From the NCBI RefSeq assembly GCF_040115645.1, contig NC_089562.1, positions 3,410,001 to 3,474,000 on the forward strand: a stretch of 64,000 bases of DNA. Direction: 5' to 3'. Position numbers and translations under genes: made by a program. The notes under the pieces were generated by a model. It saw nothing but the letters and a program-made list of their open reading frames with translations, searched no databases and was not told where the DNA came from. Origin of the DNA: Euwallacea fornicatus. Its lineage: Eukaryota > Arthropoda > Insecta > Coleoptera > Curculionidae. Positions 36,001 to 51,000 of this stretch are shown piece after piece. Numbering within the stretch: the first letter of the stretch is position 1; every line of letters starts with the position of its first letter.

Positions 36001-39000
36001 GAATAGAGTAGACTGGAATTTTGTAAATTATAGGCCCACTCACCAGGCAAACAGGCCTCACACCTCGACCCTGCAGTGTTATAAATACACCTTAAACATT
36101 CCCCGGTGGTAGTATTGCAATTCCCAATGGCATTTAAGTCAATATTTTGATTACATGCGCATTGTTGACAAATGGTAGGTTCCCCAAACTTTCCAGTGGG
36201 ATCTCCATAGAATCCATCGGAGCATACATCGCACTTAAACCCAGAGTACCCTAAAGGACACTCTGTGCACATTGTGATGTTGTCTCCTATTTGAATGCAG
36301 GCACCACCGTCTGGGCACCCACAAGGCTGACAATCAGTAGAAGTTCCTGTGGTAATAAAATCAGTTATTGATAAATTACGAACATCTTGGACTTATTAAC
36401 CAGCCAAAGCGTTCCCATAAAAACCACGCGTGCATAATTCGCAATTTTCCCCACTGGTATTATGCTGACAAATGCACTTTCCAGTCTCAGAATCGCAAAT
36501 ACTTGCATGATTGTTACAGTCACATGGAATACAGTTCATAAAGGGACCCCCCATGGCTGGAATATGCCTGTATCCAGGTTCACATGATTCACAGAACTGC
36601 CCAACATATCCTAAAAAAAGCTATCGAGTTTGAAAACTTTCAATAGTTTTTTTTCGTACCTGTTGGACATGAACATAGCTCAATCCACAAAGCAGCCTTG
36701 CCAGCAACTCCCCTGGAAGCAGTTTCCAGTTTGAAATCATCCAGAAATCCCACTCCCTTCGGAGCGTAGGTGCCCTTGACTTTGATCATTGTCAAGTTGG
36801 ATAAAAGAGAGATAAATGATCTGGAAGTGAGACGAGGCTGCCATCCATAGTCTGGATGCTCGTGCAGCCTGAATTTATAATTCTGAGTCTAAAATTTATA
36901 TTCTTTAACAATCATTTTCCACGCAGTATGCTACGAGTAGGTACCTCAACAGTAGGAACTTTATTGCCTTGAGCAAATATGGTGTTTGTTATTGATAAGT
37001 TTCCACTCTCTAAGATAACATCTGTCGCAGTTGGTACGGCCCGTCCATCCCCTAGTCTTAAGGAAAAATCTAGAAGTTGATTGTAGGCTGTACGTTGATC
37101 TCCAAGGAATCTAATGAATTGAAAATTACGGAAATCTATATATTAGTCAATTGAGAATTTACCTATCGGGGGCTATTAAATAAATAGACTCATCCCCATC
37201 AGATTGCACGCCAATGCTCTGACTAATAGCTTCGTATTTGATTTGGTGAGGACGATGATGCTCGTCTTCAGACTTCCATTTTTCCGGGCCTCTTGCAAAC
37301 GTTGATTCGATAAGATATCGGAAATAACCTGAGGAAGCGATAAAGACGCACTTTAATGGATTTTAGACCAGTTAGTACATACATTTCTATTCAGTTGGGA
37401 ATGTCCATGAATGGTCAGGTGGATTATTGTCTCAAAACACGCGTTTTGGTTATCACGAACGTTGCAGACATTGACAAACTGGTCTAAGCTTTTACGGTAC
37501 TTGAGTGTTAATGGTTTTTGTGAAGATGGTGAAGTTTTTTCTTTTCTGATCTGTTCCTTTTATATATAGGTACAGCATAAATTTTCTCGCAAGTTTTGAC
37601 TAACCTGGTGCCGATTTGCATTCCGAGGAGTGCCCATAGCAAAAACAGGGTGTGCATCCAAATTCGTTATCGCTGTCTAAATTGAAAAATCCAGGTTTGC
37701 ACTCCTTACACTGCCTCCCTTCCACGTTTTCTTTACATTGACACACTCCAGTACTAGGATTGCATCTCGCAGTATTGAATGCAGATCCGGCGGTCCAACA
37801 TCCACAATTTTTACATCCGGATTTGGAAAAATCGTAATGGTTTTCTGCACATCTGAAAAAAAAACATTGTTCTCTTGTCTTGAATCAGTCGACCCCTCAT
37901 TAATTTGGAGTTACAGAATTAATACAATACAATGTAACAAAAACATAACCAATTCATTTCGGCGTCTAATAATTTAATTCACAATCGATACTCACAAACA
38001 CCATATAAGGAAACTACCTGTAAATTGAAAGACATGTGGCAACGCTGTTTCAAGCTAGATAATTATTAATATGAAAGTTCATGACATGTTCCTACTAACC
38101 TTATGGGGCGGCCATCTTGGGTGGAAAAAATCGCAAATCGCCACGTTGCCATTTCTTTTGGATGTATTGTATTAATGAGCTCTTAACGAGTTCAATCATT
38201 ATGAATCACCTGATGGTGATTTCAGACTACTTATTAATGTTAATTACGTAAAATGTCTATTGTGGGATAAATGTTTTACAGCAGATGTCGATCCTTTGTG
38301 ATTTATTAAGTTTATTACTTTTGAGCCAGTTAATTAATTTTTTACTAGATAAAGTAATGCCTTTTAAACATATTTTGGATTAAAAATTGATCTTATTTAT
38401 AGTGAGTTTCAGTATTTTAAATATCGTGTAAGGAGGTAAAGTTCAAAAAAAAATTCCCACAGATTATAAGGCGACCGCGGCACGCCCATATATAGGTTCA
38501 TAATTTGAACATACATGGCGCCACGTCTTAAGACAATAAACCTCGGTATAGGTAACCGCTAATTTACGACCCACACGCCTATCGAAGCTAATTATTGAAG
38601 AAAAGGCGAGTGTATTGATTTCACTATAACTACCACTTATAAGCAATAATTGAATCAAGACATGGTTCCGTTCAAATTCAGAATTTTTCGTTCGATATGA
38701 GTTTCCGATCGGAAGAATAATCCAAAAGTAGTTGTAAAAATAAAAATTGTTTGTTTCCACGAACATGAGCCGAACAGAAGTTGAAAATTAGTAGAAATTC
38801 GTCGTTTCGTGAAAAGCTCAGTTGTTCATTAATTTTGAAACCGAACTGTAATCTAAAATCCAGACTCTACATAAAGCTTATTTCGACATGTGTATATTAT
38901 CAGGCATTACTCTCAATATTGTGTTTGTAGATAGATACTATGGGAAGTTACAATTGAACCAAAATTCCAGAAAGTTGCAGCTTTAAAAATAGAATCCGAA

Positions 39001-42000
39001 AGATTAAGGTTTCTGCCTCAAATCCGACAAGTGACACTTTTTCTCTGCTTTGAAGAGTCAAAGACTTTTATTAAAACCCCAAAGAACGCCAAATTCTCTT
39101 TACAACAATACCAGCGTGAATGTCTTGATTCCAAAATCCAGAAAATCGGGAGTCATAAGGCATGTTACGTCAGTTTTAAGAAAACTCACGTTCAAAAAAA
39201 GGTCTTTGAACATTTCACAACACCCTACAAATGGGTCTTTATGAAATCACACAGTTGATTCACTATGTCACTAATTATTTAATCATTTATTTTAATTATA
39301 TATATTAATTAACACCACTGACTTTAAAGCGAGTAATTCTGGATTTCTGGGCAGGACGTCCAGGAATTTCTAGGGAATTAAGCAACGATCTAGCAAAAAA
39401 CATCTTGTTCTATCATAAGATGGCAAAATCACTTATTTCACGGAAATGTTCAAAAACTTATCTCAATATGAGTGTGTGAGTTTTCATCACAAAATATGAG
39501 ATACCAGATATTTTAAATTGTGAGTACGAACTGAGAAAGGTCACCCTTACCTATCACACTTCTCCCCAGTCACCCCAGTTTTGCACTGACATTTGCCTTC
39601 GAAATTACACTGTTGAAATAACGACCCAACTTCATCGCAGTTACATGCAGTGCAATAACCATCATCCCTCATGTAGTAGTTCGGTCTACATCTCTCGCAA
39701 TTCGGACCATCCCTATTAGCCGAACAGTCCAGGCAGTGTCCACCATGTCCGGTAATTTCGTAGAGCTTTGTATCGAACATGCATCTCGTAGAATAACCAT
39801 TACAGTTGCATTCTATAAGAAAATAAACGCCTTTAGGTCATAATCATCACCTGGGATTTGAGTAATTACAAGCAATTAAGCTTCGCGTGTAAACGATTGC
39901 GTTAGCAGATAATTTATCGAGTTGCTGACGAATAGTAATTAATCAAAAAAAGCATGGTTGTTTAAAGGGAACAACATTTAATAACAGATGTTTAACGAAG
40001 CCATCGTTTCTAGTTCAAATAAAAGCCCATATCTTGTTCTCCTATGTACGTATGATGGCATAATTTTATTCACCTCTCTTATTCCAATATTGAAATTCCA
40101 TATGCGATGAAATGGTCTCGTTGGAGCCTGCTTTAACATGTATTATTCAGATGCAAATATCGAAGTAAATGGACATCTTCTGTTTATCGAATCGTCGGTA
40201 AATTGATTCTTAATTGAGGTGTACGGCACGTCCCGTACCTCGTTAAGGGGACGATGAATTCAAAGTTCTAAGAAAAATTTATATTCATGTGGGGGGTGGT
40301 TATCTAAACTATGGATTTTGCCTCGGATTTGTCACGGCCCAACAAGAATAAATCTAATTGAGCTGTTTAAATTGTCTTTTTGTCTATTAGTAATGGATGG
40401 AAACTACAGGTGTTCCATGATTGAACTCATTATGGATGTTCGGCAGAGTTAAGTTTTGTTTAAAACAATTTTTACGTCCATTTACCAGAAACTATTTCTG
40501 AATTACAATTAGGGAACAGAATTCCGAGATCCCGGACAGTGGTCTTGAAAATTTAAGGATTCGAATTGTAAACCCCTGAACTTTGGAGCTTAAAATTTAA
40601 ACGTTCATCCTGGAATTTTTCGACACAATTCTGGTTTTGAACACCGCTAATTGAAATACAGGGTGTTAAAAAAGTATGGAATATGACAAATTAGTATATG
40701 CATTTCTAAAATTGCTATATGTAGGTGTACCTATTTTAGAAAGTTTGTATGACATTTCATCGATTAAGAACGTATCTCGCGAGGGTTTACCAATATATAG
40801 GGTGTTTTCTAAACATACGGCTCAAGACAGAATTAACTCCTTTTCTTTTATTGTACCTTTTGCTTCTAGCCATGTAGGAAGTCAATGCGAAGTCTGAAAT
40901 ATACGAAGTTCAAAATAGTGTCTTTGATAAGGCGATGATGATGAATTTCGGATTCGAACGGTAGTTTGAATCCGCCTTCAAATGAAATATTTAGCAACCC
41001 AACAAAAAATTTATTGGTTCTTATGAGGGCCCCATTCCTGAACAGAGAAATTCCAGTCTTTCATTATCAACCACGGGGCAAATCTCTAGAATTTTCTTAC
41101 GTAAGTAGCTACCTGCATTGAATGTTTCAAGCTATTCAAAGTTGCGAATAAGGTTTCCTCTCTCTGCATTGCATGCTCATATGTATGATTTATGTTTCAC
41201 ACACATATTTTATATAGTGTTTCGGCTTGGGAACCTTCATTTTCTTGCAACTGGAGTTATAATATTTAGATATATGAGACATTTTAATAAGCATTCCCTT
41301 GCTTTGCAAATCCTATTACTTACTGAACATTTCCTGCTCAAAACACCACACTCCAAAATTAAATTTCATCCTCATTTCCATGGTCTTAAACTTACTTCAT
41401 TAACCGCATATAAAGCCTTGATGGGAACCTGCCTTGTTAACCGGCCACCAGCACATTGTTTCCGAGATTTTTTTCGCATCACGCAGCTAATGATGCCGAT
41501 ATTTGGAAAGAAGATTCTGCTGACTGACATTTTTTACTCATTTAAGATGTGAATAAAACATGGCATCGGTTTACGGTTTGCTTACACGAAGCAACGTCGT
41601 TTTACGTCGTGTTTTCTTCCAAGTCAGAACCAATTAACCGCAGTGATACGAGAAAAAACTATAATGGACGAACCGTTATGCAATAAAACTGATGTGTGTC
41701 TAGTACTACTTAGTGATGGTCAATAGTAGCAATAAATGAATTTGATACAGCATCAAGAGAGATTCATATCGGGCCACTTTAACTTTTATCCATTATCTAC
41801 CATAGATGGTTGCAAACGTAAAAGGCAACGTTTTAATGGAATATTTACACTCTTATATATCTGAAAACCAATAGAGCTTCTTGTGAGAGTTGCCGAGAAG
41901 TAGGTACTTACGCGATCCCGTGAACCAAGGCGTTATTCCGTCCCAGTCGGTACCACCGCAGTTCGTTAGAAAAACAGTCGCTGATAGAACTTTGATCCAA

Positions 42001-45000
42001 GCAAATTCCATTTCTTTTAAGCAGTCAAAAGAGCAGCATCAGTATGAGCTAAAGGCAAGTTTAGGAAATGTGGTAATAATTGAATTCAAACGAACCAAAG
42101 ACAAATTGCCCTCATTTCCTGTCTATTCATTCTAAGGCATGAAGTTTATCGTATTCATCTACATGTACCTTACGCACATAAGACTCTTAAGTTCAATGGG
42201 AGACCTCACCCATTTCTATTATAATACCGAAGATTTGTAACTCTGTAAGATTAAATTTCAAGTCATTTCTATACGAAGGCGATTAGTGTATCTAAACGGC
42301 TTCTCCAAGTGTGATTCATATTGGTGCCATGATCATATAGAAATATGAAAAATTCTAGAATTAAGAACTAGACGTTAAAACTTTATCATTTCTAGTAATA
42401 CGACGCGTTGGTTGTTTGTGATCAAAAGAACAGAGAATACATTACCCAGAAATGTTACAAATGTGAGAATTTAAGTGCCTATATATACAGTATTGATTTC
42501 TCAGTGCAACAAACTGGACAATATTCATGTTACAATCTAGTAATCGATATCTGATGAGAGTAATGAATGGGTGGATCAAGAAATTTTGGAAGTGAGAAAA
42601 TCTAGCTCACAGCAATTTCAGAAAGCAACAGAGATGCTTTAGTAAGTAAACTTGTAATTTAAGCCGCAAATTTACTTGTCTGAGAACCATGATGTTTAAA
42701 AAAACGGTCAAGGATGAAATAAAGTATATCTTTTGACATGGGTATTGTTCATGTAAAAAACTGAAGGAAGGCAAATACTTTCAAGAAGGAAGAAAATTAT
42801 CTAAATTCCTATATATATTCCCTCATTTCCCTTACTTCACTAAACCTAATAAATCAAAAGTGAGTTGATTAAAAACTCCCTAACTATAACTCATCGCCTT
42901 TGACATATCCAATATCTACAAACACTAAAATGGAGTATCGAAACCAAATCTTCGTTTAATTTTCTGTTGTTCTGACACTAATTCTAATTTATAGGTAATC
43001 TTGGACGATGGCAAACCAAATAAAATCGAGAATGAGGCGGGTTTAAATGGAGAAATAAGATTGATAAAGGGGGGTCAATTATGAAGCAACAAGTTACAGT
43101 TATATCGTTAAAATCATTATCAATTTATAGTAAATTGCCAGGAGGTAACGAAGTGGGAAATCGTGTGAATTTTTCACTGAAATAAGGTGGACTGATGCTG
43201 CGAATTCGCGAGACTGAGACAAGTTAAAATTCTGATTACATGGGAGATTCCTTTAGAGCAAGAAACGTCGCGAAGGTACAGTAAAATTCTCTAGAAGTAC
43301 TCATTGAAGAAGATGGATTACCGATTTGGATAAACACAGTTTCACTCAGCTTTAAACGTAAAATGATATGTAGTAAAAAACTTAAAATAGTTTCGAAAAC
43401 TTCTTAGAGATTCTTCTGAGAAAACTTCATAATTTTTAAACCACCTTTGCTCATACAAAAACTACCATCAAAATTTGTTTTGGTGCCACTACGATCGATC
43501 ACATTATCGTTTTGCTCACACCCATTTAAAGTCAGCGATATACGAAGAGGTACCACGGAGTACCACGCGGATAAGGTAAGACACGGACGCGACACCAGAT
43601 AAGCACTGACTCACCATCGCGGATACCGCAGAGGTACCCAGCGTCTTCCGTGGGGGCACCAGTATATGGTGCTGCTTTAAATTGGGCCCCTAATGATTTT
43701 ATTGTGGGCGGATTTAGCGTTGGGTAAATAGTTGAGGGCTGTTGGGTTTGTTTAGATTTTTAAATGGGGAGAATGAAATATGGGAAAAAGTCTGATTAAG
43801 TGATGTCTGGGTGTTAGAGTTTTAAAATTCTTGGACTTAACAGTTGCCGAGAGAGAGAGCATTCACAAGAACCCATTTATTTAAGTCTGGGTACTGAAAA
43901 GCGAAATGGTCCGGTTCGGCGACATGCGGTGGTACCGCAAGTGGCAGTAACAATACTGTTTCTGTAAAAGGTAAGGCGGTTCCGTCGCTAATTGCCCCCG
44001 TTATCGGGCTATTAATTATTCGGACAATTCCATAAATTCAGTGTATTTTGCATGCTCGGCTTGCTTAATTGACATTTCGGCAATGCGTTACCCTTTTTAG
44101 TCATTTAATTGTTGTCGCCTAATGCCAATTAATTTACGTTTTTGGGTGGTGGAAGGGGGACGGGGGGAAAGAGACCAGTACTAACTTAAATGGGTATTTG
44201 CAGGCACTAATTAGAGAACGTTCTAGATCATTCAGGTCATCGCGTTGGGTTGATTCAGTCATTAATACTGAATCGAGCATTTGAACGGAAAATCTAGTAC
44301 CTCTACAATTCTCTTTAAAATTTTATGTTTTTAGGTATCAGCAATTTTTTAAAATTATTTATTAGATTCAACTTTTTTCGCCCCCGATCTCAAATGAAAA
44401 TTGCATTTAGTACGCCGCTGATTTTACTACACATGTGGGGAAATTTTTCAGTTTACAGAAGAATCTTAAAATTAGAGCACCCAAAATATACCGAATCGTT
44501 GGCCTGTTAAAAAAAAGTTAAATATGACAAAGATGTATTCGCATTGAGCGCGTTGTTAGCTGGCTTCATGAGTAAATTTACCTTTGCATTCATGGGCGTT
44601 TAATATGGTGGCTCTGGCCCATGGGGCGTCGTTGTAAAAGGGGAGACATTCGCCGCAGTCCGGTCCTGCCGTATTGTGTTCGCACCTGCAAACCCTGGTT
44701 CGCTTTTCTGATTCACCATAACTAGTAACACATTCTGATGCATGTCCGTTGCACTTGCAGCGAGCCCCTACAGCTATGTCAGCTATGGCATAAAAGTAAG
44801 AGCGGAGAACTTGAGGATCGCCGAAGACTTCGTCACCGAAGGTGTTGAGTCGATCGAGGGTGATCATTATTTCTGTAGCTGTTACCCATTCCTGGAAAAA
44901 GGTAATGAAAGTCAATTATAGTGGGGTAAAAGTTATCAAAATGTAAATGGTTAGACTTTGGAATTTGAGGACTGGGATGCTAGAAATACGTCTGAATGTC

Positions 45001-48000
45001 CGCTTAGTATCATAAGTTATAAGAACTTAAATCATTTTGACGTCACACTGGAGAGATGGCTTCTATCTTCCCCATTTGGGTAAAGTGCCAGAGCCATAGG
45101 AATGAAAGTTTTTAAGACAGCGTTTTTATGGGCGTAACGTAAAAATTCCCACAAATTTACGTCAATTTAACGTCCTTACTGGGAGATGGAATGACATCAA
45201 AGCAACGTAATCAGACTCAACTCTTTTCGGCCACTTTGACGTCATTTAATTAATTTATTAAATATAGTTGTACCTGTAGTTCGGGGCTGCTATCAAAGTT
45301 GTAAGCAGACGGTCTTCCTTCCAAAGTACCAAAGGCGACGTTACCGCCACGTAGCGGTGATATATCGGAGTACTCCGAGGTACATAACGCGCGAGTCTCT
45401 TCCCCGCGCTTCGTGTGAGTCGAATCTGGTAGAGCGTAGGTGTCTCGACAGGTGGCGCTGCAAGTGAAGTGGTACCACATATTATAAGGGGCACTGCTCT
45501 ATCCCCAAGTGAATTCGGGTTATTTAAACGATGATAAATTTGAGACGTGGAAATATAAAGCTTTCAATGAATTATGATTACGTCGAAAGCAAGATTCAAG
45601 TTCAAGGATCTAGTAATACCTGTAATATTGGTAGGGAATCCACTCTCCCTTTTCTTCAGTTTTCTTTGATATGTAGAAGCTTTCGGGACGTGGTGAATTG
45701 AACCATAATCTCACATAAGTGATGTCAAAAGCCTTCCCTAAAAAAATTGATTTTTTTAATTTCTCGTCAAGTGTTTAATTTTCATTTATAGACAGTTTTT
45801 TCATTGGATCTAAAATAAATTCCGAACTCCTTAAAAATAACTCTTTTGTCCAGTGGTAGAACAGACAAAATGTGGGCGACAATGGGCATTTGCCCCACGC
45901 TTCCTGATAAATTCTGATTCATTTCTGTCATGGGTCAAGAGATAACGGTTTTCAGATAAAACGCAGACGACCTTTCTTTGAAAGGTACTTGAACTTGAAT
46001 GTACCCTATGATGCCTGATAGCATTATCAAGGATGTGATGGCCAGAAACAACAGCTCTCTCCCTCGTATTATTTCAGTGAGCTTTCAGGAAAAATATTAA
46101 AAGGTAATAGAGCCCCGAGACGTTTCCTTATACAAGCTCAACAAAACGTTTTCATATCCTTTTAAAGAAAGCCAGAGCCATATTAGTAGGATGGCAGCAT
46201 AAAAGACGGAAAAAGTCGAGATTAGGGATGGCAACGATATATCGATATAATCATATCGACTTTACTGATCGAACGATCTGATTTTCACAGTTTTTCAATG
46301 AGAATGAGTAAGGGTTTGGCGCTGCCCTTGTGCAGCCTATTATATACCCGAGAGAGACCGGAATTCATGCCAACACATTTTTTTATACAATTCTTTATTT
46401 TATTAAAAAATTGTTTAAAACTTTTTTTATTAATTTAAATAATTTTTTAAATAAAAAAATAAATAATGCTTTAGATATATCGAATTAACGATTTTATCAA
46501 TCTTTTTGTTGTTGCAAATGGCGATAACTTGTTCACTGTTATGTGATACAATATATCGATACATTTTTAATTTTTTCCATCCCTAGTCGAGATAGAGAAG
46601 GTATTGTGCGATTTATATGGTTGTATGAATTAAGGATTGAGTTTTTATTGTTTTCTCACGATTCCACCAAAGCTCTGAGATCCATTAGGGAACGCTGAAA
46701 CTCAAATTAATCAGAAACTACTGAAAAACAAGTTCTCGAGCAATTTGTCCACTTTTTGTGACATACACAAGGAAAATGTCATCTGTGATAATAGTTCTTC
46801 GAACTTACCAAATTTTAGGGTAAGATTGACTTGATTGGGCCATTGTATCCCTTCCAGCATAGTTTCAGACTGCCACCAAGTGAGGTTATTGACATTATGG
46901 AAATCAGTCAAATACACTGCGTGATAGTCCTCAGGGTTACACACAGCACATTGGGATTTGCGTACTCCAGAAATTCCAGTCTGAACACAATATTCCTGAG
47001 GGCCTTCATCTCCGCAAGTGTTTGTCACCTCCACCAAGAGGTCGAACGCTGCGTTTTCGAATTCCGGGATGCACCTCTAAAAAAATTACGACAGAATTAC
47101 GGTAAAGTCCCTAAGGCATGCATCATCAATTTTCTTGCGTAAATACTCTTTATTCTTACAGGCTTTAATTTACATTTATATTAAATTTCTCGGTGTATTG
47201 CGTGTGGTCCTCTTAAATTAGCTGCCGTTGAAAGTATTTTGATCTTACCAAAGTATGATTGCTTTAACGGACCGATCTGTGGCACTTACTGTATGTCCGC
47301 AGGAAATAAGTAGGTGCACCAGGCACAGCTGATCAATACGTTCATGGAATTATTGATGAAGTAGTAAAAGGCGGCAGCTTTTTGAGAAATTTGGACCTGT
47401 AAAAACCCGCAAAAATCTTGTCTTTTTTTCTTTGGAATTAAGTTCTTTATGATCTTAATAGTCTTGGAAGGACTAAAGTACGTCATTGAATTTAGCAGTG
47501 CAGTAGTTAAGAACGGTGGGTATTCGAGTTACATGGTGTTCCACAGAAATATTCAACGGACCATTTTTGTGGATGTTTCCAATTTTCACTAGAGTTCGCT
47601 GGTAAACTTTCGTCTTTTACATCACTATACAGCATGCAGCAGTGCTGAGTATCAGTATGAGTCCAGATTTGTTTGTGCGACTGAGACTAAAGATTTGATT
47701 CCAGTCCTTTACTATATCTCGACAAGAGGGCAATATTAATTAACCGAGCAGACAGATATATCCGCGATAAACTGACCATTCAGCATTCCCTCGAACGCGC
47801 CATGCGGTCTCCTTTTAAGAAATCGCGCCACAGTACGTTCCATCGAACATGAGTATTACCGATGATTAAAGGGGAATGCAAATGTAAGAACAAGAAACCT
47901 TTACCTTTAAGACGTGAAATATTGCAAAAAGTATTTCACTCAAAAGTGATTTAGCTGCCTCGCATAGTGGAATAACCGGACATGCATCATCTACCATCAA

Positions 48001-51000
48001 GAGCGCGAATCGCTAGAGATATACCCAGGAAGTTTCTTCTCAGAGTTGACGTTGAGATATGCCTTCAAATGCGCATTGTTAACATGTTAATTAACATTCC
48101 ATCAATTATTAAAATGCTGAATGTGCAAGACAAAGCATTATTTTACTTCGAAAATCTTCGATCTTTCGTACTCAGAGACCATGTTTGATGGTTCCCATTC
48201 AAGAAATCACGCTCTTTCATGCACGTCGTGATTTAGGAGTTCAGGTTAACCTGTCTGTTAAGATTTCTGGTCTTTGCTAGTATGGTAATTGATATTGAGG
48301 CCAGGTGCATGGGGCATTTTAAGCACTTGTTCTTGAAGTCGGTATTTTGCGTTATCTGGTACAAGGAGGTGTAAATTCTTTTCGTTTTGATTGTAATTAC
48401 TGGGCACCAATTGGAATTAAAGCTTTAAAAGATAAAAGAAGCAACAATTGACAGGTTACCAAGAAGATCGAAGAACAATTTTAAAGTGACATTTGGAAAT
48501 AGGAGGCTCATGAAGTGAGTCTTAATATAGTCTTATATCTATCATGATCTTGATTGCGGTAAGAGATGTGAGAAGTGTGTTTTAGAACCCTTTATATTTT
48601 CCTTCAGAAAACTGAAAGAACTCGTGTCCAAAGAAACAGAAGAAACTCGTATCGGTTTTAGAAATTGCTCACATTTTTGTCTTACCTCTGTTACATGAAG
48701 AATAACAATTTATTAAAATGTAAAAATCTCTAAATCGAAGTTTCCCGGCTAAATTCCATTCTCCTGTTAAATGAAAACTTTCTGAACTCAAACAGGTGTA
48801 GACCCAATTTTAGACTCATATGAATATGTGAATTTCGTAGTGGTTGTGACATTCATTTTAGTAAATTTTCAGAACATGCTAACAATCGAAGTTGGGCCAT
48901 TCTAGGCTTTTAGGATTTGCCAAATCTTGAGTATCAACATTTTTTCCTCTTACTTCCTGGAAAACCTTTACATCTTAGACTTCTGTAACCATACTTTCAG
49001 GCAAAGGCCAGCGTAAATTTGACTAATTTACTTATTTAAGACACTACTTTAAGTACATTCTATCAATCAAATTCGGTTTCTTTGAGACAATGTCCCTCTC
49101 AAGTCAAAGATGATTTTTTCATGTATTTCCCTATATCATTCCTTTCTCGTTCTTGTTGGAAATTTCCAGATTTTAAAGTTGTGTAGTCATAAATTCACCC
49201 CAGGAACCCTGTATGCTTCACACTCGCGAGTTAACTTAAAACTATTCTCCACGACATCCTAGTAAATTTCATATTCCTATGGCAACATTTATAGTTGCGA
49301 AATTAATGTATTTACATTTTCCAAAAAATCTTATTAATGAAACAATTTTTTTTTTGGAATTTTGAGAATTTCTAAACTTTCTAAACATTAAATTCAGTTA
49401 AATAAAATAATTTATCTACAGAATGAGAAGTGTCATGCTGAGAAATTCCAGAATATGAAGGTTTAAATATTTAAGTTTTTGGCCATTTCCCTCACGGATT
49501 GGTAAAGTGTTCACATCCTACGAGACGTTCGCAGCACCTGAATATCAAGATTTGAAGGGTTTCAGATCCAAGGTCCCGAATGTTTCCCGTGTGGTTAATA
49601 TGTATGCTGTAAACATTTTGTATTGATAACATTTCATTTTGCAATGCTTATGTTTTTAATGATATCGGTATGCCACAAAAACAAGTTATTTTTAAATTCC
49701 CAATGAATTTCCATAACTTAAGTAATGTAAAAAAAGTAATAATAAAGTTTTAGGAAACTTCATGCAATAACGTTCAAGAAGCAAAATTAAGTATAACAGA
49801 CGTCCGAAAATTAAGACAGGAACTAGAAATCCTTATTAATTCTCTGAAACATATCATGAAAGTTTATCAAAAATGCGTTGAGCTATAGGATGTGCACTTT
49901 CAGCAATTTGTCAACAAATAGTAGCAAATAATTAATTGTAATTTGTTTTTAATTGTTAATAATTATTTGAATAGTTACCTAATAGATGTGTAATAAGAAA
50001 ATAAGTTTATGATGTTGTAAAAGAAAAATCATTTCAATACCGTGTTTTAATTCTATTGCTGTTATTTACAGAAGGGAAATCACTAACTCAAATAAGGTCA
50101 TTTAAGCTAGAGACCGTTTTATATGAAAACTATTTTCAATTTTTAAATTGGCTTACTAAGCTAACGATAAGAGACAGACCTACTCGGTGTTATATGAAAT
50201 ATGTTTTGAATTTTTCTGAGAATACGAAAATTTCAGATTCAGCTCAAAAGCCAATAGGGTGAGGAAATACCGTTTAAATATTCAGTTGAGAATTCTTAGG
50301 CGCCTCAATTTTAAATTTGTTGATCTTAATTTTTATTCGTTTAGTTCCGATTACAGTTTTTTCGGCTTGACTTTTTTAGTTTAAATTGGTTTAATGTGCG
50401 TTTTCACTCAGTGAAATATTAACACGACGATTACGACCCGTCCCTTCTAATCTCTTGTATGTTTATACTGCGCAATGACCAAGGCAGAACCAATATTTAC
50501 CTAGTCATGTAGCAATGTGTACTTTTAAGCCTTCAAATCACCTACACAAAAAGGCAGTGACATTTTCAAGAAGAGAAGAGCATTAGAAAAGTTAAAATGA
50601 CTGACTTTCGCACGCCCACAGGGCATGTTATGACTGCCTGAGCATGTATTGTGTGATAGTTATCTTAATGACAAAATTATTATCGCTATCACTAGAAGTT
50701 TAAGCGCCAACAGGTTAAAGCACTGGAACGTTATGTGGGTATTCAAAAAATATATTTCCAGAGAAACTAGGAAATTAGCCCGCATTCACAATTTTTATCA
50801 ATTTTGCATAGTTACGTGTACTCTTGCGGCCCTCGACAAGGTAGTCTCTTACCTGAGGTATGTTGAATCTATCATAGCACTTGCTCAGCTCCTTTCCCCC
50901 TATCACTGGAGTATGATCGAACTCATGCAGTTCAGTGGCACTGAAAATTGGAACAAATGTCCATAACACCCAACACAGAAAAGACATCATTATTTCAATG

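Noticed and set aside
40659..40810. CAGGGTGTT and TAGGGTGTT sequences about 137 bp apart
   Set aside because: They are in the same orientation and do not form an inverted pair; insufficient to call an element.
41118..41552. 144-codon + frame in LanB2 intron 5
   Set aside because: No recognisable motif or splice context; its length is not surprising in a 4.8-kb intron.
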